Shown here: positions 7,767-15,417 of the stretch, in pieces
How the letters are laid out: every line of letters begins with the position of its first letter
Numbering within the stretch: position 1 is the stretch's first letter
From: an uncultured Eubacteriales bacterium
GTDB taxonomy: Bacteria > Bacillota > Clostridia > Oscillospirales > Oscillospiraceae
Direction of reading: 5' to 3'
DNA length: 64,000 nucleotides
NCBI GenBank assembly: GCA_900549545.1
Contig: URPA01000006.1
Span: 1 to 64,000, forward strand
The notes under the pieces: model-generated
Databases searched by the model: none
What the model saw: the letters and a program-made list of their open reading frames with translations, nothing else
Told to the model about the DNA's origin: nothing
Program-made: the position numbers and the translations under genes

Positions 7767-9491
7767 ATGCCACTTGACGCGATAACTTTATCTGCTCTCT
7801 GCGGCGAGCTGTCGGAAAAGCTCGTCGGCGGCAGGATCGACAAGGTCCAGCAGCCGGAGCGCGATATGCTGATTCTCTCCCTGCGCTCACAGGGGGAGAA
7901 TCTCCGCCTGCTCATTTCCGCCGGAACAGGCAGCGCGAGGGCGCATTTTACCCACGGCGATTTTGAAAATCCCACAGAGCCGCCCATGTTCTGTATGCTC
8001 ATGCGAAAGCACCTTGTGGGCGGGCGGATAAACGCCGTGACGCAGCCGGATATGGAGCGTATGCTGGTCATTGACTTCAGCTCACGGGACGAGCTTGGCA
8101 TCAGCACGGATAAAAAGCTCATTGTTGAGATGATAGGCCGCAGCTCCAATGTTATACTCGTCGGCGAGGACGGGCGCATTATCGACTGTATGCGCCGCGC
8201 CGACTTTGGCGGGGACACGCTGCGCCGGATGCTGCCGGGCATGATATACCGCCTGCCGCCGAGGCAGGACAAGACCCAGTTCATGAGCACAACGGCGGAG
8301 CAGCGGCTCAGCATGGCGCAGAGCGCCGACCGAGGGCAGAGCATTGACAAGTGGCTGCTTGACAGCTTCTCCGGTCTCTCGCCGCTTATATGCAGGGAGC
8401 TTGCCTTCCGCTGCGGCGACAGCTTCGAGCGCCTTCCCGCTGCGATGGACGCCCTGTTTGATACGGTCACGAACCGGGAGCTTGTGCCCGCGATGCTCAT
8501 TAGGGACGGCGCACCGGCGGATTTCAGCTTCATGCCTATCAGCCAGTACGGGGCCGCCGGGCAGACGGAGCTTTACCCGGATTTTTCGAGCCTGCTCGAC
8601 AGCTTCTATTCCCGCCGGGAGAAACAACAGCAGCAGCGCCGCCGCTCGAAGGAGCTCAGCCGAAGCGTGCGCAACATGCACGACAGGCTCCAGCGCAAAT
8701 TAAACGAGCAGCGGCAGGAGCTAAAGCGCACGGAGGACAAGGAGGATATCCGCAAAAGGGCGGAGCTTGTCACGGCCAATATCTACCGCATGAAAAAAGG
8801 GGAGCGCCGCCTTGTCTGTCAGGACTATTACAGCGAGGGCTGCCCGGAGATAGAGATTGAGCTTGACCCGCTCAAAACGCCGCAGAAAAATGCCGCGGCA
8901 CTCTATAAGCAGTATAACAAGCTCAAGGGCGCCGAGGAGCACTTGACGGTGCTCATTGAAAAAGGGGACAGGGAGCTTGAATACCTCAGCAGCGTGCTTG
9001 ACGAGCTTGAGAGGGCCGAGAGCAGCGCAGATCTTGAGAGCATCCGCCGGGAGCTGACAGCGCAGGGGTACATCCGCATTTCAAAAGGGGAGAAGCCCCG
9101 CCGCGTCAAGGAGCAGGCACCGCTGCGCTTTGTGACTGACGACGGGTTTACCGTGCTTGTCGGGCGCAGCAACGTGCAGAATGACGAGCTGACGACCAAA
9201 ACAGCCCGACGCACGGACTATTGGCTGCACACCCAAAACATCCACGGCAGCCATGTTATCCTCTGCTGTGAGGGGGAGGAGCCGAGCGAGCTTGCCATAA
9301 CGCAGGCGGCGGCGCTCGCGGTTTATTACTCCCAGGCCCGCGAGGCCGGGAGCGCCCCGGTGGATTACACAATGGTGCGCTTCGTGCGCAAGCCCTCCGG
9401 CGCTCTGCCGGGGAAGGTTATCTACACAAATCAGCACACCATCATTGCAGGCTGTGACGAGGCCTTGACAGAAAGACTGAGGCAGAAATAA
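7767..9491 (+). CDS. rqcH: Ribosome quality control factor RqcH (NFACT protein)
   Basis: RqcH binds 50S subunits obstructed by peptidyl-tRNA and adds C-terminal alanine tails that mark the chain for degradation. The 574-aa product begins with the NFACT-N region (MPLDAITLSALCGELSEKLV). A helix-hairpin-helix and a long coiled coil follow (about residues 270-330 and 380-430). It ends with the NFACT-R domain containing TDYWLHTQNIHGSHVIL (about residues 480-496). Older annotation calls it a fibronectin-binding protein. It starts 2 nt after mrnC. Its presence shows that the host runs Ala-tailing, which bears on the ylmH locus at 58 kb. Confidence 0.92.
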   Translation: MPLDAITLSALCGELSEKLVGGRIDKVQQPERDMLILSLRSQGENLRLLISAGTGSARAHFTHGDFENPTEPPMFCMLMRKHLVGGRINAVTQPDMERMLVIDFSSRDELGISTDKKLIVEMIGRSSNVILVGEDGRIIDCMRRADFGGDTLRRMLPGMIYRLPPRQDKTQFMSTTAEQRLSMAQSADRGQSIDKWLLDSFSGLSPLICRELAFRCGDSFERLPAAMDALFDTVTNRELVPAMLIRDGAPADFSFMPISQYGAAGQTELYPDFSSLLDSFYSRREKQQQQRRRSKELSRSVRNMHDRLQRKLNEQRQELKRTEDKEDIRKRAELVTANIYRMKKGERRLVCQDYYSEGCPEIEIELDPLKTPQKNAAALYKQYNKLKGAEEHLTVLIEKGDRELEYLSSVLDELERAESSADLESIRRELTAQGYIRISKGEKPRRVKEQAPLRFVTDDGFTVLVGRSNVQNDELTTKTARRTDYWLHTQNIHGSHVILCCEGEEPSELAITQAAALAVYYSQAREAGSAPVDYTMVRFVRKPSGALPGKVIYTNQHTIIAGCDEALTERLRQK

Positions 9492-9526
9492 AAAAGCTAA
9501 GATACGGTTGTATCTTAGCTTTTTTA
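9491..9526. terminator. Bidirectional terminator between rqcH and marR
   Basis: A perfect 15-bp stem with loop GGTT ends in a T-run on the plus strand and a matching T-run on the minus strand. It lies between convergent genes and serves both. Confidence 0.9.
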
Positions 9527-10003
9527 TTTATTCAGCTCCTCACAGTCGTCCCCGCCCATGGCGTCATACAGTGCGTCGTGGATGAAGGAATAATATTCGT
9601 GCGGAATATGCGAGAGCTTATTGAACATTGGGGAAAAGTGCCAGCGCAGGATTTTTTTTGAATACTGCTCATAGAGCTCCCGCCCGAGAGCGGTGACGCT
9701 CAGATTGTAATTCTTGCGGTTGCCGGGGAGATGATTTTTCTCAAGCAGACCCTTTGATATCAGGCGGTTGACAATCTTTGTGAAGTTACTGCGGCTTATG
9801 CCGAGGCGGGAGGCGATTGCGGACATGGGCTCCTTCTTATCCTCCGCCTCGAGGATATACTCCACAACCTGAATCTGTGAAAAAGAGAAGGACACGCCCT
9901 TGTATTCCATTTTTTCTGCCTTGTAGGCCGCGGCGTAAATATTGCAATAGTGAATCAGGCCGTCGATAACATCACGGTATTCACCCATCCATTCAAGCTT
10001 CAA
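9524..10003 (-). CDS. MarR-family transcriptional regulator (159 aa)
   Basis: This is a winged-helix repressor of the MarR type. Dimerising helices lie at both ends, and the recognition region MSAIASRLGISRSNFTKIVNRLISKGLLEK spans about residues 59-88, followed by the wing (HLPGNRKNYNLSVTALG). The start is a TTG at 10003, chosen because AAGGAG lies 7 nt upstream; the first ATG is five codons further in and has no SD. It is transcribed divergently from the hydrolase gene at 10675, whose promoter holds a MarR-style palindrome. It likely controls that gene; the effector is unknown. Confidence 0.85.
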   Translation of the reverse strand: MKLEWMGEYRDVIDGLIHYCNIYAAAYKAEKMEYKGVSFSFSQIQVVEYILEAEDKKEPMSAIASRLGISRSNFTKIVNRLISKGLLEKNHLPGNRKNYNLSVTALGRELYEQYSKKILRWHFSPMFNKLSHIPHEYYSFIHDALYDAMGGDDCEELNK

Positions 10004-10015
10004 GGGATTTCTCCT

Positions 10016-10474
10016 TTAATTTTGATTTGTAAGCGACATAACATACTCGCTCAGCGTTTGAGAGTCCGCTTCTGTAAAGTAAAAGGCAATAAGCCTGTGG
10101 GTCAGAGGGAGCGTTATATAGATATGCGTAAAGCTGCCGGAGCAGGAATCGCTCACGAGAAGCGGAATATCCTCCGGCGAAAGGGAGGCGTGTGTCAGGT
10201 CCATTATATACGCTGCGTTGCGGATACAGCCGAAAATGACCTCAGCTGACTCGTGACTTTTGATTTCGATTGTGCTGAGTACCCCGTTATCAAAGCTGAC
10301 TATATCCACGCCGGTAAAGTCAATCTCTTTTTCAATCTGCGATATGGCAATATCAGCGTAGACGGCCTTTGTAAGCGCGGACGCCTCACCAGAGGAGGGA
10401 ATGTGCAGAATCAAAGCCGCGGCAAGAACAATAGCCAGAAGCAAAAGGCATATCAAAAAAGCTTTTTTCTTCAT
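10016..10474 (-). CDS. Membrane-anchored protein of unknown function (152 aa)
   Basis: I do not recognise this protein. Residues 4-24 form a single hydrophobic segment after MKKK, so it is secreted or anchored with its body outside. The remainder (IDFTGVDIVSFDNGVLSTI...) looks like a small mixed alpha/beta domain with two cysteines. It stands 12 nt upstream of marR and is almost certainly co-transcribed with it. An accessory sensor or antagonist of the MarR protein or the divergent hydrolase is possible but speculative. Confidence 0.6.
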   Translation of the reverse strand: MKKKAFLICLLLLAIVLAAALILHIPSSGEASALTKAVYADIAISQIEKEIDFTGVDIVSFDNGVLSTIEIKSHESAEVIFGCIRNAAYIMDLTHASLSPEDIPLLVSDSCSGSFTHIYITLPLTHRLIAFYFTEADSQTLSEYVMSLTNQN

Positions 10475-10570
10475 CGCTTCTCCCTGACTGTAAAAAGAAA
10501 TTTGTCAACAATAAATATATTACAACATATTGTACCAAATATATTACGAAAATACAAGCACATGTTTTTT

Positions 10571-10587
10571 TGTTGCCACAGGACACA
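10571..10587. promoter_or_regulatory. Degenerate copy of the MarR-type operator
   Basis: This 17-nt stretch matches the perfect palindrome at 10631-10647 at 13 of 17 positions and is itself partly palindromic. It lies just upstream of the -35 element of the hydrolase promoter, 60 bp (centre to centre) from the perfect copy. A second repressor site is a reasonable reading. Confidence 0.4.
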
Positions 10588-10593
10588 AAACTA

Positions 10594-10622
10594 TTGCAAT
10601 TTTTGAAGCGGCGGTGTAAAAT
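10594..10622 (+). promoter_or_regulatory. Promoter of the hydrolase/membrane gene
   Basis: TTGCAA at 10594-10599, a 17-bp spacer and TAAAAT at 10617-10622 form a good sigma-A promoter. Transcription should start near 10630, directly at the palindromic operator. Confidence 0.65.
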
Positions 10623-10630
10623 ATAATCAA

Positions 10631-10647
10631 TGTTTCCATTGGAAACA
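10631..10647. promoter_or_regulatory. Perfect palindromic operator TGTTTCCA-T-TGGAAACA
   Basis: Two 8-bp arms in perfect inverted repeat around one central base sit at the predicted transcription start. The size and symmetry suit a MarR dimer, and a marR gene is divergently encoded 630 bp away. Repression by blocking the start site is inferred. Confidence 0.65.
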
Positions 10648-10674
10648 AACGCAATTTTTTAGGGAGGAATAACA

Positions 10675-12711
10675 GTGAAACTCAAGAAAAAGACATTGAC
10701 CTTGCTCTGTGTCGCTCTGGTGCTTATCCTGCTGGGCAGCGTTCTGGCAGGTGTGTTCAACTCCGGCGCTGGCGCAACCAAGGTCAGCCGCATCCGCTTT
10801 GACGGCGGCCACGGCGAACTGAGCGGGCTTCTCTATATGCCCAAGGACGCTTCGGCGGAGAACCCCAAGCCCACCATCATCGTCACCCATGGTTATCTCA
10901 ACTCTGCCGAGATGCAGGACGCAAACGCCGTTGAGCTCTCCCGCCGCGGCTTTGTGGTGCTGGCTCTCGACCAGTATGACCATGGCCACTCCAGCCTCAG
11001 CCATGAGAACTATTCCGACGTCAGCTTCTTTGGCGTCTGGCTGCCCTTCTGGGTCAACTCCATGAATGACGCCGTGCAGTACATGTACGAGCAGCCCTAT
11101 GTCCTCAAGGACGAGAACGGCAACGGCATCATCGGTGTCACCGGCCACTCCATGGGCGGCTTTTCCAGCACCATGGCGCTGTGTATGGACGAGGCTCAGG
11201 CTGCCGAAACCGGCGTGCGCAAAATCTACGCCGGCCTCACCGAGGGCTCTGACTTCATGTACACCAGCATTGTCGGCTTTGACGCTGCTACCGCTGACGC
11301 TCTGGGCGGCGGGCGCATCATGGGCAAGGTCTGCGCCCAGTATGACGAGTTCTTCTTCAACGACCCCAATGTTGAGGGCGGCACCGTGCGCCATAAGGAC
11401 TATGTGTCCACTCCCGACGGCATGACCTTCCTTCAGCAGACTGAGCCTGCTCAGGCCAACACCTGGTACGACACCTCTGACGGTGGCCGCCGCATAATCT
11501 ATCAGCCGGCCCAGACCCATCCCTGGAACCACTTCTCCGCCAAAACTACCGGCTACGCTGTCGATTTCTACATGACAGCCTTTGCCGATTACGCGGACGG
11601 TCTCAAGGATATTGCCCCTTCCAGCCAGATGTGGCAGTGGAAGGAAGCCTTTGAGTGTGTTGCCCTTGTCGGCTTTGTGATGCTGCTCATCGCGGTGGCC
11701 TCCATACTCATTGAGCTGCCCTTCTTCGGCAAGGCCAACAGCGGCGCGCTTGCTGTCAAGCCCTCCGTCACCGGCGGCAAGAAGGCAGCGACCGCGATCA
11801 TCCTTATTGTCGCTGTGCTGCTGCCCGCGGTCGTCTTTGAACCGCTGATGGACGGCGGTGTTGAAAGCCCCATTGTCCAGGTCCTGTTCTATGTGGGTCT
11901 GCTTGTCGCGGTCGGCGGCATTGTGGCCCTCATCATGAACCTTGCCAAGGCCAAGGAAAAGGGCATGACCGTTGGCAGCGTCGTGATGATTCTTGCCGGC
12001 GGCCTGCTGGCGCTCATCTGCAAGGTGCCCATGTATCAGAACTACGGCGTGTGGACGGCTCCTGGCCTCAACAGCATCGCCTACTGGACGATCGGCTGCG
12101 CGCTGATAAGCCTCTGCATCCTCAGCACCGTGTACGTCTGCATGAAGGCCAAGGATGGCTTCACCTTTGCCGATTACGGCGTGAGCTTCAAGCCCATGGT
12201 AATTGTTGCCGGTCTGTGCACCGCCCTTGTCACCGTGGTCATCGGCTACGCGGTTTTGTTCCTGATGGACGCTCTCTTCAAGGCGGACTTCCGCATCTGG
12301 ACCTTTGCCTTTAAGACCTTTGACGCGAACATCCTGCCCGCGATTCTCCGCTACCTGCCGACCTTCCTGCTGTTCTACATAATTTCCACAGCGGGCATCA
12401 CCGTCAACACCAACACCGAGAAGCTCCAGGGTGTGAAGGGCTATCTGCTTGCCATGGCTCTCAACGCCGGCGGCGCGGCTCTCTGGCTCGCGGTGCAGTA
12501 TATCTCCCTCTTTGCAGGCGGCGTGGCGGCTTTCCCCGGCGCGGCTCTGTCCGGTATAGAGCTGGTTGCAATGGTGCCGACTCTCGCTATCGCGGCCATT
12601 ATCTCCCGCAACCTCTATAAGAAGACCGGCAATATCTGGACGCCTGCCTTCCTCAACGCAATTCTCATGACCACGATGGCTGTCGCCAACACCATGGTCG
12701 CCTTCAAGTAA
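10675..12711 (+). CDS. Alpha/beta hydrolase fused to a polytopic membrane domain (678 aa)
   Basis: The GTG start follows GGGAGGAATAACA. Residues 8-28 form a signal anchor. An alpha/beta-hydrolase domain follows (about 40-320) with an HG motif (THGY) and the nucleophile elbow GVTGHSMGG (Ser159). From residue ~325 to the end there are about nine hydrophobic helices. The enzyme domain is predicted to face outside, tethered to a membrane domain of unknown role. No transport motif was recognised in the membrane part. It is repressed in all likelihood by the adjacent MarR. An ester- or amide-hydrolysing, membrane-stress or detoxification role is possible. The substrate is unknown. Confidence 0.75.
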   Translation: MKLKKKTLTLLCVALVLILLGSVLAGVFNSGAGATKVSRIRFDGGHGELSGLLYMPKDASAENPKPTIIVTHGYLNSAEMQDANAVELSRRGFVVLALDQYDHGHSSLSHENYSDVSFFGVWLPFWVNSMNDAVQYMYEQPYVLKDENGNGIIGVTGHSMGGFSSTMALCMDEAQAAETGVRKIYAGLTEGSDFMYTSIVGFDAATADALGGGRIMGKVCAQYDEFFFNDPNVEGGTVRHKDYVSTPDGMTFLQQTEPAQANTWYDTSDGGRRIIYQPAQTHPWNHFSAKTTGYAVDFYMTAFADYADGLKDIAPSSQMWQWKEAFECVALVGFVMLLIAVASILIELPFFGKANSGALAVKPSVTGGKKAATAIILIVAVLLPAVVFEPLMDGGVESPIVQVLFYVGLLVAVGGIVALIMNLAKAKEKGMTVGSVVMILAGGLLALICKVPMYQNYGVWTAPGLNSIAYWTIGCALISLCILSTVYVCMKAKDGFTFADYGVSFKPMVIVAGLCTALVTVVIGYAVLFLMDALFKADFRIWTFAFKTFDANILPAILRYLPTFLLFYIISTAGITVNTNTEKLQGVKGYLLAMALNAGGAALWLAVQYISLFAGGVAAFPGAALSGIELVAMVPTLAIAAIISRNLYKKTGNIWTPAFLNAILMTTMAVANTMVAFK

Positions 12712-12725
12712 ATCCAAACCAAAGG

Positions 12726-12760
12726 AAATCTCCCCGGACGAAAGTCCGGGGAGATTTTTT
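12726..12760. terminator. Terminator between the hydrolase gene and cysK
   Basis: A 13-bp stem AATCTCCCCGGAC with loop GAAA ends in six Ts on the plus strand. On the minus strand the stem is followed by TTTCC, so it may also stop cysK transcripts arriving from the right. Confidence 0.9.
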
Positions 12761-12766
12761 GCAAAT

Positions 12767-13699
12767 TTAATCGGCAAACAGGGGAGAGGAGAGGTAGCGC
12801 TCGCCGGTGTCCGGCATGAGAGCGACAACGGTCTTGCCCTTGTTCTCCGGGCGCTTTGCAAGCTCAATGGCCGCGTGGAGCGCAGCGCCGGAGGAGATGC
12901 CCACCAGCACACCCTCAAGCCTGCCGATAAGCCTTCCGGCTTCGTATGCGGCCTCATCCGTGACAGTGATTATCTCGTCAATCTGGCTCATGTCCATGAC
13001 CTTGGGGATAAAGCCCGCGCCAATGCCCTGCAAGCCGTGGGGGCCGGATTTGCCCTTGCTCATCACCGGGGAGTTTTCGGGCTCAACCGCAACGAGCTTT
13101 ACATCGGGCTTCATGCGCTTGAGGTAGCGCCCCGTGCCGGTGATAGTTCCGCCGGAGCCGACACCCGCGACAAAAAAATCAATCTCTCCGCCGCAGTCGT
13201 CCCAGATCTCCGGCCCGGTCGTGGCCTCATGGACGGCAGGATTCGCGGGATTTACAAACTGACCGGGGATGAAGCTGCTGGGTATCTCCTTTGCAAGCTC
13301 ATCCGCCTTGTCGATAGCGCCCTGCATACCCAGCGCACCGGGGGTGAGCACAAGCTCCGCGCCGTAGGCCTTCATCAGGATTCGGCGCTCGCGGCTCATG
13401 CTGTCCGGCATGACGATGATGACCCGGTAGCCGCGCGCGGCGCCGACGCTTGAAAGCCCGATGCCCGTGTTGCCGGAGGTCGGCTCAATGATGACCGAGC
13501 CAGGCTTCAGCAGCCCGCGCGCCTCGGCGTCGTCAATCATGGCTTTGCCGATGCGGTCCTTGGCGCTGCCGCCGGGGTTAAAGGACTCCAGCTTCACAAG
13601 CAGCCGCGCCTCAAGCTTTTCCTCACGCTCTATGTTGCACAGCTCAAGAAGGGGCGTCTTGCCGATGAGCTGATCCACCGATGTATAAACCTTGCCCAT
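12767..13699 (-). CDS. cysK: Cysteine synthase A (O-acetylserine sulfhydrylase)
   Basis: This PLP enzyme makes L-cysteine from O-acetylserine and sulfide. The 310-aa length is standard. The PLP lysine lies in NPGGSAKDR (Lys47). The substrate loop PTSGNTGIGL and the phosphate-binding GVGSGGTITGTG are intact, as is the C-terminal serine loop region SSGAA. GGAGGAATCACT precedes the ATG. It is a single-gene unit with its own promoter, convergent with the hydrolase gene. No cysE lies nearby. Confidence 0.95.
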   Translation of the reverse strand: MGKVYTSVDQLIGKTPLLELCNIEREEKLEARLLVKLESFNPGGSAKDRIGKAMIDDAEARGLLKPGSVIIEPTSGNTGIGLSSVGAARGYRVIIVMPDSMSRERRILMKAYGAELVLTPGALGMQGAIDKADELAKEIPSSFIPGQFVNPANPAVHEATTGPEIWDDCGGEIDFFVAGVGSGGTITGTGRYLKRMKPDVKLVAVEPENSPVMSKGKSGPHGLQGIGAGFIPKVMDMSQIDEIITVTDEAAYEAGRLIGRLEGVLVGISSGAALHAAIELAKRPENKGKTVVALMPDTGERYLSSPLFAD

Positions 13700-13735
13700 A
13701 GTGATTCCTCCACATGGTAAAAAATTCTATTGGAA

Positions 13736-13764
13736 ATTTTAGCACCGGGTTTCGGCCTTGTCAA
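13736..13764 (-). promoter_or_regulatory. Promoter of cysK
   Basis: Read leftward, TTGACA (13764-13759), a 17-bp spacer and TAAAAT (13741-13736) give a near-consensus sigma-A promoter about 40 nt before the cysK start. No S-box or T-box leader fits in the short leader. Confidence 0.75.
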
Positions 13765-13808
13765 CCAAATAACGCTGAATAATCTTTGCCGCGTCAATGC
13801 AAAATTGG

Positions 13809-13837
13809 TTGACTATTTCGCGCGCTTATGCTAAAAT
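13809..13837 (+). promoter_or_regulatory. Promoter of tRNA-Thr
   Basis: TTGACT at 13809-13814, a 17-bp spacer and TAAAAT at 13832-13837 lie 14 nt before the mature tRNA 5' end. Confidence 0.75.
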
Positions 13838-13851
13838 ATCATCTGCTTGAC

Positions 13852-13927
13852 GCTGGTATAGCTCAGTCGGTAGAGCAGCTGATTCGTAATCAGCAGGTCG
13901 TGTGTTCGAGTCACATTACCAGCTCCA
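13852..13927 (+). tRNA. tRNA-Thr (anticodon CGT)
   Basis: The cloverleaf is complete. The acceptor stem GCTGGTA pairs with TACCAGC. The anticodon stem GCTGA/TCAGC holds loop TTCGTAA with anticodon CGT, which reads ACG. The T arm is GTGTG-TTCGAGT-CACAT. A terminal CCA is encoded. The 3' half from 13883 is duplicated perfectly at 26581, marking this gene as an integration target. The 5' half is chromosomal; the 3' half seen here was supplied by the island. Confidence 0.97.
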
Positions 13928-13928
13928 T
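13883..13928 (+). repeat. Island left attachment repeat (46 bp) inside tRNA-Thr
   Basis: These 46 bases, from the anticodon loop to one base past CCA, are identical to 26581-26626. Similarity continues for about 28 bp through the terminator hairpin with two mismatches. This is the classic footprint of tyrosine-integrase insertion into a tRNA 3' end. Confidence 0.9.
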
Positions 13929-13930
13929 GT

Positions 13931-13963
13931 AAGCCCCGGAATCGTTTGATTCCGGGGCTTTTT
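13931..13963 (+). terminator. Terminator of tRNA-Thr
   Basis: GCCCCGGAATC and its complement enclose a short loop and are followed by TTTTT. A near copy stands at 26631-26656 without the T-run. Confidence 0.85.
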
Positions 13964-14077
13964 GCTGTGTTTTGAGAACTTTTTGCGGATGTGCGATTTT
14001 CCCTGACCCACATTTTTAGAAATAGAGTTTTCTTTGTATATAGCGATATTGTTTTCGCGTGGGGAAGCTAACAACGC

Positions 14078-15271
14078 TCACGCTTTTTCTCTATACTCCG
14101 TTGGCGTACGCCCGGTGTAGCGCTTGAAGACCTGAGAGAAGTGACCCAGTGAGGAAAAACCCAGATATGAACCAATAGCAGTGAGGGATTTATCGGAATA
14201 ACGGAGTAGGCGTTTTGCTTCCTCTGTTTTTTCTTTCAAAATGAAATCCGTGAGCGTTTCGCCGGTTTCCTCTTTGAATTTTTTGGAGAGATATGGGCGG
14301 CTCATGTACAGCTCCTTTGCAATATCCTCCGCGCGGACAGGCTCAGAAAGGTGGCGCTGAATGTAGTTTGCCACAGCAATGGTCAGCTGTGTAGGCTTGC
14401 CGCCGAAGCGTATCCGCTCCACTCGCTCGGTAAATTCCAGAACCATGCTGTATTGCAGGTTCAATATTCTGCCAAGTGAATCCAGCAGGTCGCAGCGCTG
14501 AATGTAAGCGTCACTGAGAGAAAACGCTTCCTCAGTGTTTAGACCACCTTGAATGGCGGCGCGGGAGACGAGCGTCGCAGATACAACAAAGGTGTTTTTC
14601 ATTTGCCGAAGCTGGTCGGAGGACAGCGTCCCGCCGCGAATGGCCGGTGCGGATGCAAACCACTCCCGGAGCGCCGCTGTATCGCCCTTTCTGACCATTC
14701 GCAGCATTTGTTGCTCCTGCGCGTAGCTGTTATGTTCCTGAAGCTGAGGCTCGGCGGTATAGTCTGTCATATCAATACCGCGCCGCCGCTCCAGGAGCTT
14801 TTTTATATCATTTTGCTCTGATTCAAAAATGGTAATATCCTTAAGCTCTAATTTCTCATCGTTGAGGAGGTAGTTAATGGTGCAGAGAGTCTGCATGATG
14901 CTCTCAAAGGGCATACGAACTATGCTTTTCATCCCTGCCATGAATTCCTCAATATCCTCAGCCGGGACATCTGCCTGAAACGCCAGCTCACGCAGATCCC
15001 GATTATTGTCTGATGTTTGCCTCGACGGGCCGAGCACAATTTTTGTGTCGCCGGAATTGACAATGCCGTAGTAATAAAAGCGCTTGGTTATAAAATAACC
15101 CACATTTGCTGTCACGCTCCAAATCTCCTCACGGTAGATATCCATAGGGTCTTTGGGGAGCGTTGCTATGAAGTAATAAAAAATCTGCTCTGTTCCCTTG
15201 AAAACACGAATCGGCACGCCGGAGAGATTGCCAATTACCTTGCAGATATATTTTAAGTCCAAGTCCTTCAT
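14078..15271 (-). CDS. AraC-family regulator (397 aa)
   Basis: The ATG at 15271 is used because GGAGGGG lies 4-5 nt upstream; a TTG four codons earlier would overlap that SD. The C-terminal ~100 residues hold two helix-turn-helix motifs typical of AraC/XylS proteins (IAKELYMSRPYLSKKFKEET and IGSYLGFSSLGHFSQVFKRY). The ~290-residue N-terminal part is a probable ligand- or signal-sensing region without a recognised domain. It is divergent from the GH3 gene and probably activates the GH3-symporter-GH78 operon. It is the first gene inside the island. Confidence 0.88.
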   Translation of the reverse strand: MKDLDLKYICKVIGNLSGVPIRVFKGTEQIFYYFIATLPKDPMDIYREEIWSVTANVGYFITKRFYYYGIVNSGDTKIVLGPSRQTSDNNRDLRELAFQADVPAEDIEEFMAGMKSIVRMPFESIMQTLCTINYLLNDEKLELKDITIFESEQNDIKKLLERRRGIDMTDYTAEPQLQEHNSYAQEQQMLRMVRKGDTAALREWFASAPAIRGGTLSSDQLRQMKNTFVVSATLVSRAAIQGGLNTEEAFSLSDAYIQRCDLLDSLGRILNLQYSMVLEFTERVERIRFGGKPTQLTIAVANYIQRHLSEPVRAEDIAKELYMSRPYLSKKFKEETGETLTDFILKEKTEEAKRLLRYSDKSLTAIGSYLGFSSLGHFSQVFKRYTGRTPTEYREKA

Positions 15272-15417
15272 ATTCCCCTCCAAGTGGTTACTATTATATC
15301 ATATCCATTACAAATATATAAACAAAAAAGAGGCGAGATATGCTATGATAAATATGAAAAAATGAGGAATTACAGTGTTTTACACGATGAAAATATTTAC
15401 ATGGGAGGAGTCAATCA

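Noticed and set aside
10627..12957. A 776-codon open frame on the minus strand across the hydrolase gene
   Set aside because: It is a mirror of the GC-rich codon pattern of the plus-strand gene. It has low-complexity, His/Gly-rich composition and runs through a strong terminator and into cysK.
13831..14013. A 60-codon minus-strand frame covering tRNA-Thr (contains GAGNVTRTHDLL)
   Set aside because: This is the antisense of the tRNA gene, a frequent false protein call, with no SD.
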